Below the pieces are notes generated by a model. The model had not been told where the DNA came from. It was given only the letters and a program-made list of their open reading frames with translations, and searched no databases. A program made the position numbers and the translations under genes. From NCBI GenBank assembly GCA_024762875.1, contig JANTGR010000007.1, positions 1 to 33,440 on the forward strand: a DNA stretch of 33,440 nt. Direction: 5' to 3'. The stretch's first letter is position 1. Each line of letters opens with the position of its first letter. The stretch comes from Sulfurospirillum sp. (GTDB taxonomy: Bacteria > Campylobacterota > Campylobacteria > Campylobacterales > QNZT01). This document shows, piece after piece, positions 8,204 through 19,722 of this stretch.

Positions 8204-10011
8204 AAGCGTACCTCATCCATTTTCTCCTTTATTAGTGTGTAAAATTCGTCTTTGCTTAAATTATACTGTTTTCTAGCTCGTCTATCCCTTAAAGCAACAC
8301 TTTTATTCGTCACTTCTTCATCACCAAGTACCAAAATCATTGGTACTCTCTGTTTTTCTGCTGTGCGGATTCGCTTGTTCAGGCTCTCATTTTTAGAACT
8401 TATTTCACAATCGATATCCATCATTTGCATTTGCTGTTCCAACTCTTTTGCATAGGCAAGGTGTGCATCAGCAATTGGTATGATTATCACCTGCGTTGGT
8501 GCGATAAAGAAAGGAAATTCTCCCGCTGTATGCTCGATCAAAATTCCTATAAACCGCTCAAAAGAACCTAAAATAGCACGGTGCAGCATGACAGGCTGTG
8601 CTTTTTCATTGTTCTCGTCAGTATAGTCCAGCAAAAAGCGTTCCGGAAGGTTAAAATCGACCTGTATCGTTCCACATTGCCATTTTCTTTTTAAAGAATC
8701 AAGGATTTTGATGTCGATTTTAGGACCGTAAAATGCCCCGCCACCTTCATCAACACCATAGGATATACCATTTTCATCCAGTGCATCTTTCAAGCCCTGT
8801 GTCGCACTTTCCCAAATAGCATCTTCACCGATGGCTTTTTCAGGTTTTGTAGAGATTTCCATACTGTACTCAAAACCGAAACTTTGCATAATATCATCTA
8901 CAAAACTCAAGACTTCCAAAACATTTTCTTTGATTTGTGCCGGAGTACAGAAGATATGTGCATCATCCTGCGTAAATTCTCTTACACGAAAGAGTCCATG
9001 CATCGCACCACTCATTTCGTGGCGGTGAACAACACCATACTCAAAAAATTTGAGTGGCAGATCACGGTAACTTCGGATATCGTTTTGATAGACTTTGATA
9101 TGACCCAGACAATTCATCGGTTTGATTCCATACTCGATATCATCAATTGTCGTAAAGTACATATTTTCACCATAGTTTTGATAGTGACCACTGACTTTCC
9201 AAACATCAGACTTGAGGATTTCAGGACCACGAACAGGTTGATAGCCTCTTCTTCGATGTGCGGTAAACAGAAGGGATTCAAGTTTACTTCTAAGGCGTGC
9301 ACCGTTTGGCAGCCAAATCGGCAGCCCTGCTCCTACTTCTTCGTCAAAAGTAAAGAGTTTGAGATCGGTTGCCAGCTTGCGGTGATCGCGTTTTTTAGCT
9401 TCTTCAATCATGCTAAGATACTCTTGCAGGCTCTCTTTGTCTGCAAAAGCAGTACCATAGATACGTGTCAGCATCTCCCGTGATTCATCGCCACCCAGAT
9501 AGGCTCCTGCGATACGGGTCAGTTTAAAGTTGTGTAGATATTTTGTATTGGGGACATGGGGACCGCGACAAAGGTCTTCAAATGCGCCTTGTGTATAAGT
9601 AGTCAGTGTGTCATCGGATATTCTTTTGAGGACTTCCTGCTTCAGATCATCATCACCAAATTTTTGGTTTATTTCATCAAGTGTATAAGTATGTTTTTCA
9701 ATCGGATATTTTTTCTTGATGATTTTTTTCATCTCTTTTTCGATATTTTTCAAGTCTGTATCACTGAGTTTTTCAGAGGTTCTAAAATCATAATAAAAAC
9801 CGTCTTCGATCACAGGTCCCACGAAAAATTGAGAATCAGGATAAAGAGATTTGATCGCTTGTGCCATCAGGTGAGCTGTTGAGTGTCTGATCACTTCGAG
9901 TGAATCAGGGGAATTGTCATAGTGGATTGCTTCACCTTCTATCTCTTGCAGCGATGCAGTCTGTGTGTCTATAATTTCGCCATCTTTTTTGATAGCTATG
10001 ATATCTTCCAA
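8200..10011 (-). CDS. thrS: threonyl-tRNA synthetase
   Basis: 603 aa; [50 protein letters not shown]. Confidence 0.98.
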   Translation of the reverse strand: MEDIIAIKKDGEIIDTQTASLQEIEGEAIHYDNSPDSLEVIRHSTAHLMAQAIKSLYPDSQFFVGPVIEDGFYYDFRTSEKLSDTDLKNIEKEMKKIIKKKYPIEKHTYTLDEINQKFGDDDLKQEVLKRISDDTLTTYTQGAFEDLCRGPHVPNTKYLHNFKLTRIAGAYLGGDESREMLTRIYGTAFADKESLQEYLSMIEEAKKRDHRKLATDLKLFTFDEEVGAGLPIWLPNGARLRSKLESLLFTAHRRRGYQPVRGPEILKSDVWKVSGHYQNYGENMYFTTIDDIEYGIKPMNCLGHIKVYQNDIRSYRDLPLKFFEYGVVHRHEMSGAMHGLFRVREFTQDDAHIFCTPAQIKENVLEVLSFVDDIMQSFGFEYSMEISTKPEKAIGEDAIWESATQGLKDALDENGISYGVDEGGGAFYGPKIDIKILDSLKRKWQCGTIQVDFNLPERFLLDYTDENNEKAQPVMLHRAILGSFERFIGILIEHTAGEFPFFIAPTQVIIIPIADAHLAYAKELEQQMQMMDIDCEISSKNESLNKRIRTAEKQRVPMILVLGDEEVTNKSVALRDRRARKQYNLSKDEFYTLIKEKMDEVRF

Positions 10012-10133
10012 GAAAAATCCTATATTTATGATGTAATGTTATTGTTTTTTGTAAAAAAGTTAAGAAGCCATTATCTAAATCAAGCGAGAAATACCTGCGC
10101 CTGGGGACTGCACCAAGCAGAACCTTGTATCAA

Positions 10134-10165
10134 CGTAGTAAAATGGGCTTCGCTCATTTTACATC
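10134..10165 (-). repeat. tRNA-downstream hairpin element, copy 2
   Basis: Minus strand GATGTAAAATGAGCGAAGCCCATTTTACTACG, 8 nt 3' of tRNA-Val; resembles 1123-1153. Confidence 0.55.
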
Positions 10166-10172
10166 ATCCAAA

Positions 10173-10248
10173 TGGTGGCCACGATTGGACTTGAACCAAC
10201 GACCACCACCATGTCAAGGTGGTGCTCTACCAACTGAGCTACGCGACC
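10173..10248 (-). tRNA. tRNA-Val(GAC)
   Basis: Reverse complement GGTCGCGTAGCTCAGTTGG...CCACC-TTGACAT-GGTGG...CCACCA. Confidence 0.95.
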
Positions 10249-10287
10249 ATAAATAATTTAAGAAATAGGATTTTACCTGATTTTTAT

Positions 10288-12282
10288 TTAAATTTCCTTA
10301 GTTTTACGCTTTTTTTCAATAAAATGCTTAGGCTTTACAATCAGTTCGATATCTTCATGGAGGTGGCGCGCATGATATTGCCGTAAATAGATGGCTCTGT
10401 TATGACCCAAATTTACTTTCAATAACGGTCTGTAGAAAAAGAGTGAAACACCGTAAATTTTCCCCCATAAGGCCAAAGACCAGGGCACAATTTCATAACT
10501 CTCTATTAAGTCAGTATCAATATATCTGCTTTTTGCCCCCACGAGTGTCATAGTGTGATGGGTAATAAAAAGTTTAAAATAAAACCATTTAAAAAGTTTT
10601 TTCACCACCAGATAGGTAACCCCTGTCAAGATCGCTGTATCTGCTATCATGATAAGATAGGACATAGGTATCTCATATCCCTCTGCCCACATATCGTTGA
10701 TCGGTGTTATCTGTACGATCAAATAGACAAGCCAATTTGCTATCATGATAGCGATCATCACAGCGCACAGGATGATAAGCATAGAGAGTATGGGATTACT
10801 CAGACGGCGGTAAAATATAACTTTGCGTTTGTTGATCTTTGCATGAAAGAGTTTGTAAACAAAGATGACATAAAAAAGCAGCAGAGAAAGAGAAAGTACC
10901 ATCCCCTCATAAGGGAAAAGCAGATAATCTTTTTTCAATACAGCATAAAGATGTTCTGGCCTAAAAGTCTCATTGAGAACTTTTTTATAGTAACTTGGTG
11001 TAATAGATGCAAAGAGTGTATAGGGATTTTGGACACTAGTGCCGTAAAATTGCTCAAATGCTTCGTACGTATCAATCATCTGCATCAATGAAGCCGTATC
11101 GTGCTCCATTGCATTGTATTGATTTTTGTGCTTTTTGAGAGCTTGGATGATGACCGAGTTATTGATATCTCCTGACCCTTCTTTAAACATGATGGATTTT
11201 GCCACTTCAATATTTTTTTCATATACAGCATGCGGAGTGCTAAACTGCAGCATGGCGATACCTGCATTATGCTCGGTTTGCAGATATCCTGACGGGCTGT
11301 ATGCTTCACCGCTTTGAGAGCGAAATATTTTTCCCAGCCGATTTGCCAAATCTTCTATATACGTCTCTATCACCACCTTTTTTTTCGGATCATTGATAAG
11401 CAGTTTCACACCAAGTGTGACTTGTGGACTCTCCTCCATACCGCCTTTGTACCGGATAAATGGTTTATGATCCAGCAGGGCATCTTTGATCATAGGCTTT
11501 TTTGTGCTCTTTCCCTCTCGTTTAGGTGCTTTTCCAAAGGTTTTTGCGATCACCTCTTTCATGCGTGGAGTATAAAATTTTCCGGCAATTTTCAGTGTCA
11601 TATTTCCCGGATAGTAATAATCATGATAATGTGCCATCACCTCTTTCAATGAGAATGTTTTATTGTTATACTTATAGAGCGACTCATCTTGGTATTTTAG
11701 TTTGTCAGCTGTTGTATCGATACCAAAACTGTCTCTAAAGACATTTGCCTGTGGAGGAAACAGGCTTTCCCATATATCTATGTAGTCAATTATCTTAAAC
11801 CTGTCAGGCAGATAGTGATCTACCCAGTTTGGCTCCCCTATCTCGATCTGTAAAGCATGTTTTTCAATCTCTAAATCTTTTTGTGTCACATTTTTATCCA
11901 GTAACATTTGGGCAAAAGTTTCTGTCAGCCAATAGGCACTTTCAGGATTTATCGTTGCAATGAAATTACTCTTTTTGTATTCGGTGAAGCCATTGAGATA
12001 GGTAGCACCCTTCTCCGTGATCAGGCTGTAATAATCTCCATCTTTGATCCGGGTGTCACGAAAAATCATATGTTCTACAAGGTGCGAGACGCCGGCAGTA
12101 GCTTCTGTTTCAGCATCCATACCAACATTGACATTGACTACCAACTGGGTATTTTGTGCTTCCAAATCAGGTAGGAGATAGATATGCATGCCGTTTTGCA
12201 GCTGGTAATGTATGAGGTTTTCATAGGGGTTTTTAGCAAAAAGAGAAGAGAGAAAAAAAAATAAAACAAGGAAAAAACGCAT
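10288..12282 (-). CDS. M16 family (insulinase-like) zinc peptidase with C-terminal membrane domain
   Basis: 664 aa; HXXEH motif in SHLVEHMIFRDT, signal peptide; C-terminal third has several TM helices. Confidence 0.85.
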   Translation of the reverse strand: MRFFLVLFFFLSSLFAKNPYENLIHYQLQNGMHIYLLPDLEAQNTQLVVNVNVGMDAETEATAGVSHLVEHMIFRDTRIKDGDYYSLITEKGATYLNGFTEYKKSNFIATINPESAYWLTETFAQMLLDKNVTQKDLEIEKHALQIEIGEPNWVDHYLPDRFKIIDYIDIWESLFPPQANVFRDSFGIDTTADKLKYQDESLYKYNNKTFSLKEVMAHYHDYYYPGNMTLKIAGKFYTPRMKEVIAKTFGKAPKREGKSTKKPMIKDALLDHKPFIRYKGGMEESPQVTLGVKLLINDPKKKVVIETYIEDLANRLGKIFRSQSGEAYSPSGYLQTEHNAGIAMLQFSTPHAVYEKNIEVAKSIMFKEGSGDINNSVIIQALKKHKNQYNAMEHDTASLMQMIDTYEAFEQFYGTSVQNPYTLFASITPSYYKKVLNETFRPEHLYAVLKKDYLLFPYEGMVLSLSLLLFYVIFVYKLFHAKINKRKVIFYRRLSNPILSMLIILCAVMIAIMIANWLVYLIVQITPINDMWAEGYEIPMSYLIMIADTAILTGVTYLVVKKLFKWFYFKLFITHHTMTLVGAKSRYIDTDLIESYEIVPWSLALWGKIYGVSLFFYRPLLKVNLGHNRAIYLRQYHARHLHEDIELIVKPKHFIEKKRKTKEI
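10645..10654. repeat. TATCATGATA iterated palindrome
   Basis: Exact; M16 CDS, read IMI. Confidence 0.95.
10741..10750. repeat. TATCATGATA iterated palindrome
   Basis: Exact; GCTATCATGATAGC; M16 CDS, read IMI. Confidence 0.95.
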
Positions 12283-12283
12283 T

Positions 12284-12730
12284 TTACTCTTTATCTTTTT
12301 TTCTAAAGGTGATAATCAAAATCAACAATACTCCCAAATCTATCATGACATCAGCAAAATTGAAAATAGCAAAATCAAATCCACAATGCCAATAGACATA
12401 ATCGACCACTCCCGGATGGATAAAGCGATCAAGCAGGTTACTCACGCCACCTCCAAGAACCAGACCCAGGGCAAAGGCATACTCTTTTAGTACGGCTTTT
12501 TCCCATAACAAATAGCCCAAAACAGAAGTGATAAGCAGGACTTGAATGTATTTTAAATATTCACCCAAAAAGGCAAACATAGAAAAAGCAACACCTTTGT
12601 TGAAAGTGAGGTTGAGGGATATGCACTGGCTATTCCAGTCAAATCCACCCAAAAATAGCTGCTTGATTAATTGGTCGATGACAAATACGGCAACAAAAGC
12701 GATGAGAAAAAGTTTGGTTGTTTTAGCCAT
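12284..12730 (-). CDS. lspA: lipoprotein signal peptidase
   Basis: [42 protein letters not shown]. Confidence 0.96.
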   Translation of the reverse strand: MAKTTKLFLIAFVAVFVIDQLIKQLFLGGFDWNSQCISLNLTFNKGVAFSMFAFLGEYLKYIQVLLITSVLGYLLWEKAVLKEYAFALGLVLGGGVSNLLDRFIHPGVVDYVYWHCGFDFAIFNFADVMIDLGVLLILIITFRKKDKE

Positions 12731-14063
12731 TGAGTTTCTTAGTAAAAAATTCTTCTAACTCTTCCATTCTATCATTAACCAGATTAGAGTCTTTGCCTTC
12801 CAGTAATAATCTAAGCAGATTTTCAGTACCAGAATAGCGTATCAGTGGTCTGATATGATCACTTTCCAGTTTTTCTATCATTTCTTGATATCCTTCGATT
12901 TTTTCCAATGGTACTTTTTTCTTGATTTTGATATTTCTTAAAATTTGAGGATACAGTTCAAAAGGATCCAGGACTTCACTGGCTTTTTTCTTCTTTCGAA
13001 TCAGATGTACGACTACCTGTAAAGAGGCTGCCAAAGCATCACCTGTTTTGGCATAATCACTGAGTATGACATGTCCGCTCTGCTCGCCTCCCAGATTGAG
13101 TCCCTCTTTTTGCATCACTTCCAGGACATATTTATCACCAACATTACATCTATAGAGCTCGATATTGCGTTCTGTGAGATAATCTTCCAGTGCCTGGTTG
13201 CTCATCACGGTCGCGACGACACCATTGTTTGAAAGTTGATTGCTTTGTTTGAGGTGGCAGGCAAGTACTGCGATGAGTTTATCACCATCTACAATTTCCC
13301 CATTCTCATCTACAACGACAATTCTATCTGCATCGCCATCAAAGGCAAATCCGATATCTGCACGCAGCTTAAGTACCTCTTCACTCAGCTTTTGCGGATG
13401 CAAAGCACCACAGCCTTCATTGATATTGCGTCCATCAGGTTGGTCGTTGATAGAGATAACATCCGCTCCCAACTCTCTAAAAACAGTAGGTGCTACTTTG
13501 TAGGCGGCACCATTGGCAGTATCAAGCACAACACGCAAACCATTGAGTGCCATGGAACGCGGCATAGAATTTTTGATATGTACGATATAGCGACCGATAA
13601 CGTCATCAATTCTTTTTGATTGGCCGATCTCCATGTTGAGTGCCTGATGCTTTTCTATGAGTGCATCATCGAAATAAATTTTTTCTATTTGTGCTTCGAT
13701 CTTTTCACCCAGTTTGTTACCGCGCTTATCAAAGAACTTGATACCATTATCATGATAGGCATTGTGGGAAGCACTGATCATGATACCGGCATCACATCTG
13801 AGATCTTCTGTCAAAAAGGCGATTGCAGGTGTTGGCATCGGACCGATTTGACGGACATCATAACCCACAGCAGTCAATCCCGACACAATAGCATTTTCTA
13901 TCATATAGCCGCTTTTGCGTGTATCTTTTCCTACCAAAATCTTATTTGTTACAGAATGTTTTCTAAAGTAAATACCTGCAGCCATTGCCAAACGCATTGC
14001 CAGTAATGCAGTAATCTTTTCTCCTGCCATGCCCCGTACGCCATCAGTTCCAAAAAGTTTCAT
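12723..14063 (-). CDS. glmM: phosphoglucosamine mutase
   Basis: [54 protein letters not shown]. Confidence 0.97.
   Translation of the reverse strand: MKLFGTDGVRGMAGEKITALLAMRLAMAAGIYFRKHSVTNKILVGKDTRKSGYMIENAIVSGLTAVGYDVRQIGPMPTPAIAFLTEDLRCDAGIMISASHNAYHDNGIKFFDKRGNKLGEKIEAQIEKIYFDDALIEKHQALNMEIGQSKRIDDVIGRYIVHIKNSMPRSMALNGLRVVLDTANGAAYKVAPTVFRELGADVISINDQPDGRNINEGCGALHPQKLSEEVLKLRADIGFAFDGDADRIVVVDENGEIVDGDKLIAVLACHLKQSNQLSNNGVVATVMSNQALEDYLTERNIELYRCNVGDKYVLEVMQKEGLNLGGEQSGHVILSDYAKTGDALAASLQVVVHLIRKKKKASEVLDPFELYPQILRNIKIKKKVPLEKIEGYQEMIEKLESDHIRPLIRYSGTENLLRLLLEGKDSNLVNDRMEELEEFFTKKLNG
13748..13757. repeat. TATCATGATA iterated palindrome
   Basis: Exact; glmM CDS, read YHD. Confidence 0.95.
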
Positions 14064-14276
14064 GATTTATATGCCTTTATTCATTTGAGTGTTTTAAATT
14101 GTCTGCATAATATTAAAATAATTTAATTTATACCTGTTAATATATATCGACACGAATTAAAATCTTCTGAATAGTTTTGATAAAAAAACTAAAAAACTAA
14201 AAAAACCCTTAAATTAAGAAATATTTTAGTAAGACTTGGATAGAATCGCTCACTAAAATTCCAATAAGGACAGATT

Positions 14277-14549
14277 ATGGCAAACCATAAGTCAGCATTA
14301 AAAAGAGCAAGACAAACAGTAAAAAGAACAGAAAGAAATAGATTTTACAAAACTAGAATCAAAAACATCACAAGAGCTATCCATGAAGCGGTAGAAGCTG
14401 GTGATGCAGAAAAAGCGGCAGCAGCACTAAAAGATGCAAATAAAAACTTTCATTCATATGTAAGTAAAGGTATTTTGAAAAAAAATACAGCTGCTAGAAA
14501 AGTAAGCAGACTTACAAAACTCGTATCAAGTATCGGTAAAGCTGCGTAA
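14277..14549 (+). CDS. rpsT: 30S ribosomal protein S20
   Basis: [22 protein letters not shown]. Confidence 0.97.
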   Translation: MANHKSALKRARQTVKRTERNRFYKTRIKNITRAIHEAVEAGDAEKAAAALKDANKNFHSYVSKGILKKNTAARKVSRLTKLVSSIGKAA

Positions 14550-14580
14550 GCAGTTTTACCTGACCTCTTAAAGCGCATAT

Positions 14581-15648
14581 ATGCTTAAATCAAAACTCCA
14601 GCCCTTTCTCGATCGTTACAACGAAATCTCTGATTTACTCTGTTCTCCTGATATCGCAAATGATATTACAAAGATGACAGAACTGTCACGTGAGCAAAAA
14701 AATCTCGAATCTATCAAAGAAAAAGCCGAAGAATACCTCCAGGTATGTGCGGATATCGATGACAATAAAGAGATGCTGGAGGATAAGGAACTGGGTGAGC
14801 TTGCAAAAGAAGAACTTAAAGAGCTTGAACCTAGAAAAGCTGAAATAGAAGAAGAGATTAAAATCCTCATGCTTCCACGTGACCCCAATGATGACAGAAA
14901 TATCTATCTTGAGATGCGTGCAGGAACAGGTGGTGATGAAGCTGCCCTTTTTGTAGGAGATCTGTTTAAGGCTTATGTTCGATACGCAGAAGCCAATGGC
15001 TGGAAAGTAGAAATCATGTCCTCATCAGAAGGAACAGTAGATGGCTACAAAGAGATGATCGCTCTCATCAAAGGTGAGGGTGCGTATTCGAAACTCAAAC
15101 ATGAAGGCGGCGTGCACCGCGTACAGCGTGTTCCTGCAACAGAGTCCCAAGGGCGTGTACACACCTCAGCGATCACCGTAGCAGTTATGCCGGAAGTGGA
15201 TGATGTTGAGATCGAGATCAATGAAAATGACCTCAAAATAGATGTTATGCGATCTTCTGGATGTGGTGGACAGTCGGTCAATACTACCGATAGTGCGGTA
15301 CGTATTACACACCTTCCTACAGGACTTGTTGTCACCAACCAAGATCAAAAATCACAGCATAAAAATAAAGATAAAGCGATGAAAGTTCTCAAAGCCAGAC
15401 TCTATGATCTTGAGATGCAAAAACAACAGGAAGAGAATTCTGCAGATAGAAAAACACAGGTAGGTTCAGGGGATAGATCAGCTAGAATTCGAACTTATAA
15501 CTACCCACAAAATCGTATCTCAGATCACCGTATCAACCTTACACTCTATCGTTTGGATGCGATTATGGAGGGAGGACTGTTTGATGAGATTATCGATCCT
15601 CTGATTCAGCACTATCAAACAGAGATGATGACAGCAGCGGGACTTTAA
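14581..15648 (+). CDS. prfA: peptide chain release factor 1
   Basis: [46 protein letters not shown]. Confidence 0.97.
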   Translation: MLKSKLQPFLDRYNEISDLLCSPDIANDITKMTELSREQKNLESIKEKAEEYLQVCADIDDNKEMLEDKELGELAKEELKELEPRKAEIEEEIKILMLPRDPNDDRNIYLEMRAGTGGDEAALFVGDLFKAYVRYAEANGWKVEIMSSSEGTVDGYKEMIALIKGEGAYSKLKHEGGVHRVQRVPATESQGRVHTSAITVAVMPEVDDVEIEINENDLKIDVMRSSGCGGQSVNTTDSAVRITHLPTGLVVTNQDQKSQHKNKDKAMKVLKARLYDLEMQKQQEENSADRKTQVGSGDRSARIRTYNYPQNRISDHRINLTLYRLDAIMEGGLFDEIIDPLIQHYQTEMMTAAGL

Positions 15649-15711
15649 TCTAGTTCAAATACTCTTAAGCAGATTGCCATTTGAGATGGCATGAAGCTCT
15701 TCAAATCTTAT

Positions 15712-16296
15712 CTAATCCACCAGAATAATATCCAACCCGCCAAGCAGCCTTACTGCATCATAACGGCTAAACTTTGCCCCTTTGATAACATTGACTCTCA
15801 CGTCGATGTCAAAATTGCTTGCGTGGGCAAGGTTTGCTTCAGTGAGGTTTGTATTTCTAAAAAGAGCACCCATAAAGTCAGTATCACGTAAATCTGCTTT
15901 GGTGAGATCTGCCTCGCGAAAGTCCACTTCTCTTGCTTCACATTCACGTATCATGATAGATTCCAGTTTGAGTCCCCAAAAAGAAGAGTCATCTAAAACA
16001 GATCGCAAGAATTTTGGCTCTCGCTGTGTCAGTGCAGACCAGGATGCTTTGGTCCAATCTACTCCTATAAGTTTGCAATCCTCAAAACTACAGTCATTAA
16101 ACTGTGAATCTATGACTTGCATCAAGGAGAGGTCACAAAAGTGGAAGTGACAGCCAAGAAACTTACACTGCTTAAACCGTGCGTGTGATAAGTCACATTT
16201 GCTAAAGGTACAATCATCAAACTCTGTGCAGCTGATCTCTTGTCCTGAGAGGTCGAGTGCCTCAAATACTTCGGCAAAATTATCTTCCTGTATCAC
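15712..16296 (-). CDS. pentapeptide-repeat protein
   Basis: 194 aa with A(D/N)LxxA-type repeats: READLTKADLRDTDFMGALFRNTNLTEANL. Confidence 0.85.
   Translation of the reverse strand: MIQEDNFAEVFEALDLSGQEISCTEFDDCTFSKCDLSHARFKQCKFLGCHFHFCDLSLMQVIDSQFNDCSFEDCKLIGVDWTKASWSALTQREPKFLRSVLDDSSFWGLKLESIMIRECEAREVDFREADLTKADLRDTDFMGALFRNTNLTEANLAHASNFDIDVRVNVIKGAKFSRYDAVRLLGGLDIILVD
15949..15958. repeat. TATCATGATA iterated palindrome
   Basis: Exact; pentapeptide CDS, read IMI. Confidence 0.95.
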
Positions 16297-16328
16297 TTTT
16301 TTATCCTTGCTATAACAATCATCTGGCC

Positions 16329-17039
16329 TTAAACCAAGTAAGCACTGACCAATCCGATAACTCCGCCAAAAACACCACCCCAGACAACCAGCCAGCCAAG
16401 GTGTTCGCGCATCAAATCCTGCATCATCTCTTTGACCAGCTGTGGGGAGAGTTCATTGAGGCGATTCTGCACAATTTTGTCGATAGAGTGTATCAAGTCA
16501 TCACTCAAAGCAGAGTTTTGCAAATGTCGGTTCATCTCTGTTTTGAAGGAATCAGATGAGACAATTTTACTGACAGCTGATTTGAGTTTATTGGAGAAAG
16601 GTTCCTTGAGTTTTTCCAGGGCACTTTCCCCGCCAAACATTCCAAGTGCTGCTCCAAACTGTGATTCCATCACTGTTTTGGAGAGGGCATCAAAAGCAGG
16701 TGAAAAGTCAGTTTTCTGTACGAGCGGTGCCAGATCAATCTTTTTTTCCTCTTTTGCAAAAAAATTATTGATTTGTTCATGGCTGAAAAACTGTTTCATC
16801 ATCATATCCCGAATAGCATCTTTGAACTCTTCAAAACGCAGCTCTATGATACCTGAACCATAGAGAAAAGGGACTTTTTCAAAAAGCATGTGAATGGCAA
16901 GGTGATTGGTAAGTGCACCAGAAAGTGCAAATAGTCCGGCATAAAGCAGTGGTCTATGCCAAAACTCTGGTAAAATAAATGCTATCATGATAAGCATAAG
17001 AGCGATGAGATTTGTGAGAAGTGATTTTGATAATTTCAT
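16329..17039 (-). CDS. DUF445-like membrane protein
   Basis: LFALSGALTNHLAIHMLFEKVPFLYGSGIIELRFEEFKDAIRDMMMKQFF; C-terminal TM. Confidence 0.75.
   Translation of the reverse strand: MKLSKSLLTNLIALMLIMIAFILPEFWHRPLLYAGLFALSGALTNHLAIHMLFEKVPFLYGSGIIELRFEEFKDAIRDMMMKQFFSHEQINNFFAKEEKKIDLAPLVQKTDFSPAFDALSKTVMESQFGAALGMFGGESALEKLKEPFSNKLKSAVSKIVSSDSFKTEMNRHLQNSALSDDLIHSIDKIVQNRLNELSPQLVKEMMQDLMREHLGWLVVWGGVFGGVIGLVSAYLV
16983..16992. repeat. TATCATGATA iterated palindrome
   Basis: Exact; DUF445-like CDS, read IMI. Confidence 0.95.
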
Positions 17040-17075
17040 GGCGCTATTTTAATCTATTTATTGTTAGGATTTACT

Positions 17076-17768
17076 ATGAACCATAAAGCTTTTGCGCATA
17101 AAATGCAATCATATACCATCCTTTATGTTGAAGATGATACAGAGGTAAGAGAGCATTTAAGAGAATTTTTAAGCCGTTATTGCAAAGAAGTATATGCATG
17201 TGACAGCAGTGAAGAAGGATTGAAAATATACCATCAAAAGCGTCCCGACATCTTGCTGTTGGATATCAATCTACCGGGCATGAATGGTATTGAAATGGCA
17301 GCAGAGATAAGAAAAAAAGATAAAAAGAGCCGTATTTTGATCTCCACGGCTTACACGAACAAAGAGTTTATGCTTCAGGCTATTGAGCTTGAGTTGACAC
17401 GTTATCTTGTCAAACCTGTGACAAGTGAAGAGCTCTTTGCCGCTTTTGGGAAGTGTTTAAACGAGTTGAATACTGAAGAAGTGCTGTTAGGAGAGGGATA
17501 TATCTATGACAAACGTTTAGCGGCTATTGTCAAAGAGGATGTGAAAAACATTTTGCGCAAAAAAGAAGTAGCACTTTTGGAGTTTTTTATCGCACATGAA
17601 GGTGAGGTGATTCGTTATGAAATTCTTGAAGATAGTATCTGGGGAGGTGAAATGATGACACGCGATGCGATAAGAAGTCAGATACGCAATCTACGGAAAA
17701 AAGTAGAGATAGATCTGTTTGACAATATAAGTGGTGTGGGCTATAAATTTCAAAGAGAAAGCTACTGA
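17076..17768 (+). CDS. OmpR-type response regulator
   Basis: TILYVEDDTEVREHLREFL, DILLLDINLPGMNG receiver; C-terminal winged helix; ATG at 17076 preferred over the TTG at 17061. Confidence 0.9.
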   Translation: MNHKAFAHKMQSYTILYVEDDTEVREHLREFLSRYCKEVYACDSSEEGLKIYHQKRPDILLLDINLPGMNGIEMAAEIRKKDKKSRILISTAYTNKEFMLQAIELELTRYLVKPVTSEELFAAFGKCLNELNTEEVLLGEGYIYDKRLAAIVKEDVKNILRKKEVALLEFFIAHEGEVIRYEILEDSIWGGEMMTRDAIRSQIRNLRKKVEIDLFDNISGVGYKFQRESY

Positions 17769-19642
17769 TGAGAACCTTAAAAAAAATAGCAACCAAAAAA
17801 AACTTCACGATAGATTTTCACTGTACATTAAAAGAGGCGATGTATCAAATGCGCCAAAATGCAGATGGATCCGTTGTTCTTTTAAATGACAATAAACCTG
17901 TTGCGATTTTGACAGAGAGTGATATCATCAATGCTTTGGGGCAAAAGATGGACTTGCAGGAAAAAGCGTATAGTTTTGCAACCAAAAAAGTTATTTCTAC
18001 GCATGAAAATAGACCGATAGACTTTGCTTTTAATTTTCTCAGTGAGCACAATATCAGACGAATCGTTTTGACAGATAGTCAGCAAAAGTTCGCTGGTGTG
18101 GTACTTCAAGAGGATCTGTTTGATTATTTGGAGGAAGATGTCTATAAGGTAGATTTGCAGATTTCTCATATCAAAAAGCGTCAAAATGAGATGGTGACGG
18201 TAGAAAGAGATGCATCACTTTTAAATGCGCTTGATTTAATGAAAAGTTACCATATCGGTTCGATTGTAGTGATGGAAGGGCAAAAATTTGTAGGTATTTT
18301 AACCGAAAAAGATATCCTGAAACTCACCTATCAAGAAGTTGATATGTCAGAAAAAATAGAAAAATATATGTCTTCTCCCGTCTATAGCGTTGAGGAAAAT
18401 ACCTTGGTGACAGAAGTCATAGCATTGATGAAAATAAAAAAAATACGGAGGATTCTGGTCACGGATTCGTATGGTGTTATGTTGAGTATTTTGACAAATC
18501 GCGACATCCTGAAACAGATCAAAGGCAATTACAGCCGCATCCTGCAAATCAAGATAAAACATGCACAAGAAATTATGGATCTTTTACCAGAAGCGATCAT
18601 TGAGGTATTTGATGGAAAAGGAAATCCGATCATTCACTGGATGAATAAAAAGGCAAAAAAAATTTTTGGAGAGGGACTGATCGATAAAAAGTTAATCACA
18701 GTTTTTTCACAGGATGATTGGGAGTCGATATACAGGCACTTTCAAAAGCAATCTTCTCTTTCAAATAAAAGAGTGACCATAAAAAATCTCAGTTTTGAAG
18801 TTTCAGGTACGCTCTCAAAAAATCTACACAACAGCTATATTAAACTGATTTTCAAAGATGTTACAGAACATGAAAAGACAAAGCAAAAGTTGCAAGATGA
18901 GATCGATAAACAGATAGAAAAACGTCTTGAAAATGAGTATCTCCTGATGCAGCAGTCCAAACTGGCTACCATGGGAGAGATGATAGGACATATTGCCCAT
19001 CAATGGCGCCAGCCACTTGCCCAGCTGGGCGGCATCTTTATGAATCTGGATGCTGCATATGAATTTGAAGAGTTAACACCGGAGTATTTCAAAAAAAAGG
19101 TGCAAAATGGTAACGAACTGATCAAATATATGTCACATACGATTGATGATTTTCGTCACTTTTTCCAGCCAAATCACACCAAAGAAACCTTTGATCTGTT
19201 ACAATATATCCAGAGTGCAGTCAATATCATCACTGCGTCATTGACATATCATCATATAGTATTGGATGTGAAAAGACCAAAAGAGCCTATTTTTGTTTTG
19301 GGTTATCCTGGCGAATTTTCGCAAGTTGTGTTAAATCTATTAGACAATGCCAAAGATATACTGGTTGAAAGAAATATTGAAAAACCGCATATCATGATAG
19401 AGGTCAAAGAGGATGGTAAAAAAGTCACTGTGTTGATTTCTGACAATGGAGGTGGGATTGATGAAGCGATCATTGACAAGATATTTGATATCTATTTTAC
19501 GACCAAAGCGAAGAAAGGCGGAAGCGGCCTGGGACTCTATATGTCTAAACTTATCTTAGAGAGTAAAGAGATGGGCAAAATCACTGCCGGCAACGCAGAT
19601 AGCGGTGCATGTTTCGCTATCAAATTGACTAAAGGGCACTAA
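17768..19642 (+). CDS. CBS-domain sensor histidine kinase (tandem CBS, PAS-like, HisKA/HATPase)
   Basis: Four CBS-like repeats, H box MIGHIAHQWRQPLAQLGG, N/G boxes LNLLDNAKDIL, ISDNGGGI, GGSGLGLYMSKLI; start overlaps regulator stop. Confidence 0.88.
   Translation: MRTLKKIATKKNFTIDFHCTLKEAMYQMRQNADGSVVLLNDNKPVAILTESDIINALGQKMDLQEKAYSFATKKVISTHENRPIDFAFNFLSEHNIRRIVLTDSQQKFAGVVLQEDLFDYLEEDVYKVDLQISHIKKRQNEMVTVERDASLLNALDLMKSYHIGSIVVMEGQKFVGILTEKDILKLTYQEVDMSEKIEKYMSSPVYSVEENTLVTEVIALMKIKKIRRILVTDSYGVMLSILTNRDILKQIKGNYSRILQIKIKHAQEIMDLLPEAIIEVFDGKGNPIIHWMNKKAKKIFGEGLIDKKLITVFSQDDWESIYRHFQKQSSLSNKRVTIKNLSFEVSGTLSKNLHNSYIKLIFKDVTEHEKTKQKLQDEIDKQIEKRLENEYLLMQQSKLATMGEMIGHIAHQWRQPLAQLGGIFMNLDAAYEFEELTPEYFKKKVQNGNELIKYMSHTIDDFRHFFQPNHTKETFDLLQYIQSAVNIITASLTYHHIVLDVKRPKEPIFVLGYPGEFSQVVLNLLDNAKDILVERNIEKPHIMIEVKEDGKKVTVLISDNGGGIDEAIIDKIFDIYFTTKAKKGGSGLGLYMSKLILESKEMGKITAGNADSGACFAIKLTKGH
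19390..19399. repeat. TATCATGATA iterated palindrome
   Basis: Exact; histidine kinase CDS, read IMI. Confidence 0.95.
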
Positions 19643-19722
19643 ATGTTATAACTTTTTATATATTACATTTTAATTACATTTTTTTTTGTTAACATCCTTC
19701 TAAATACTTACAAGGAACGTTA

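Noticed and set aside
9922-10194. ORF 9922-10194 + as a CDS
   Set aside because: It overlaps the thrS start and runs into tRNA-Val on the opposite strand; no protein family resemblance.
15675-15696. Terminator after prfA (GCCAT...ATGGC)
   Set aside because: Short stem with no T run; insufficient support.
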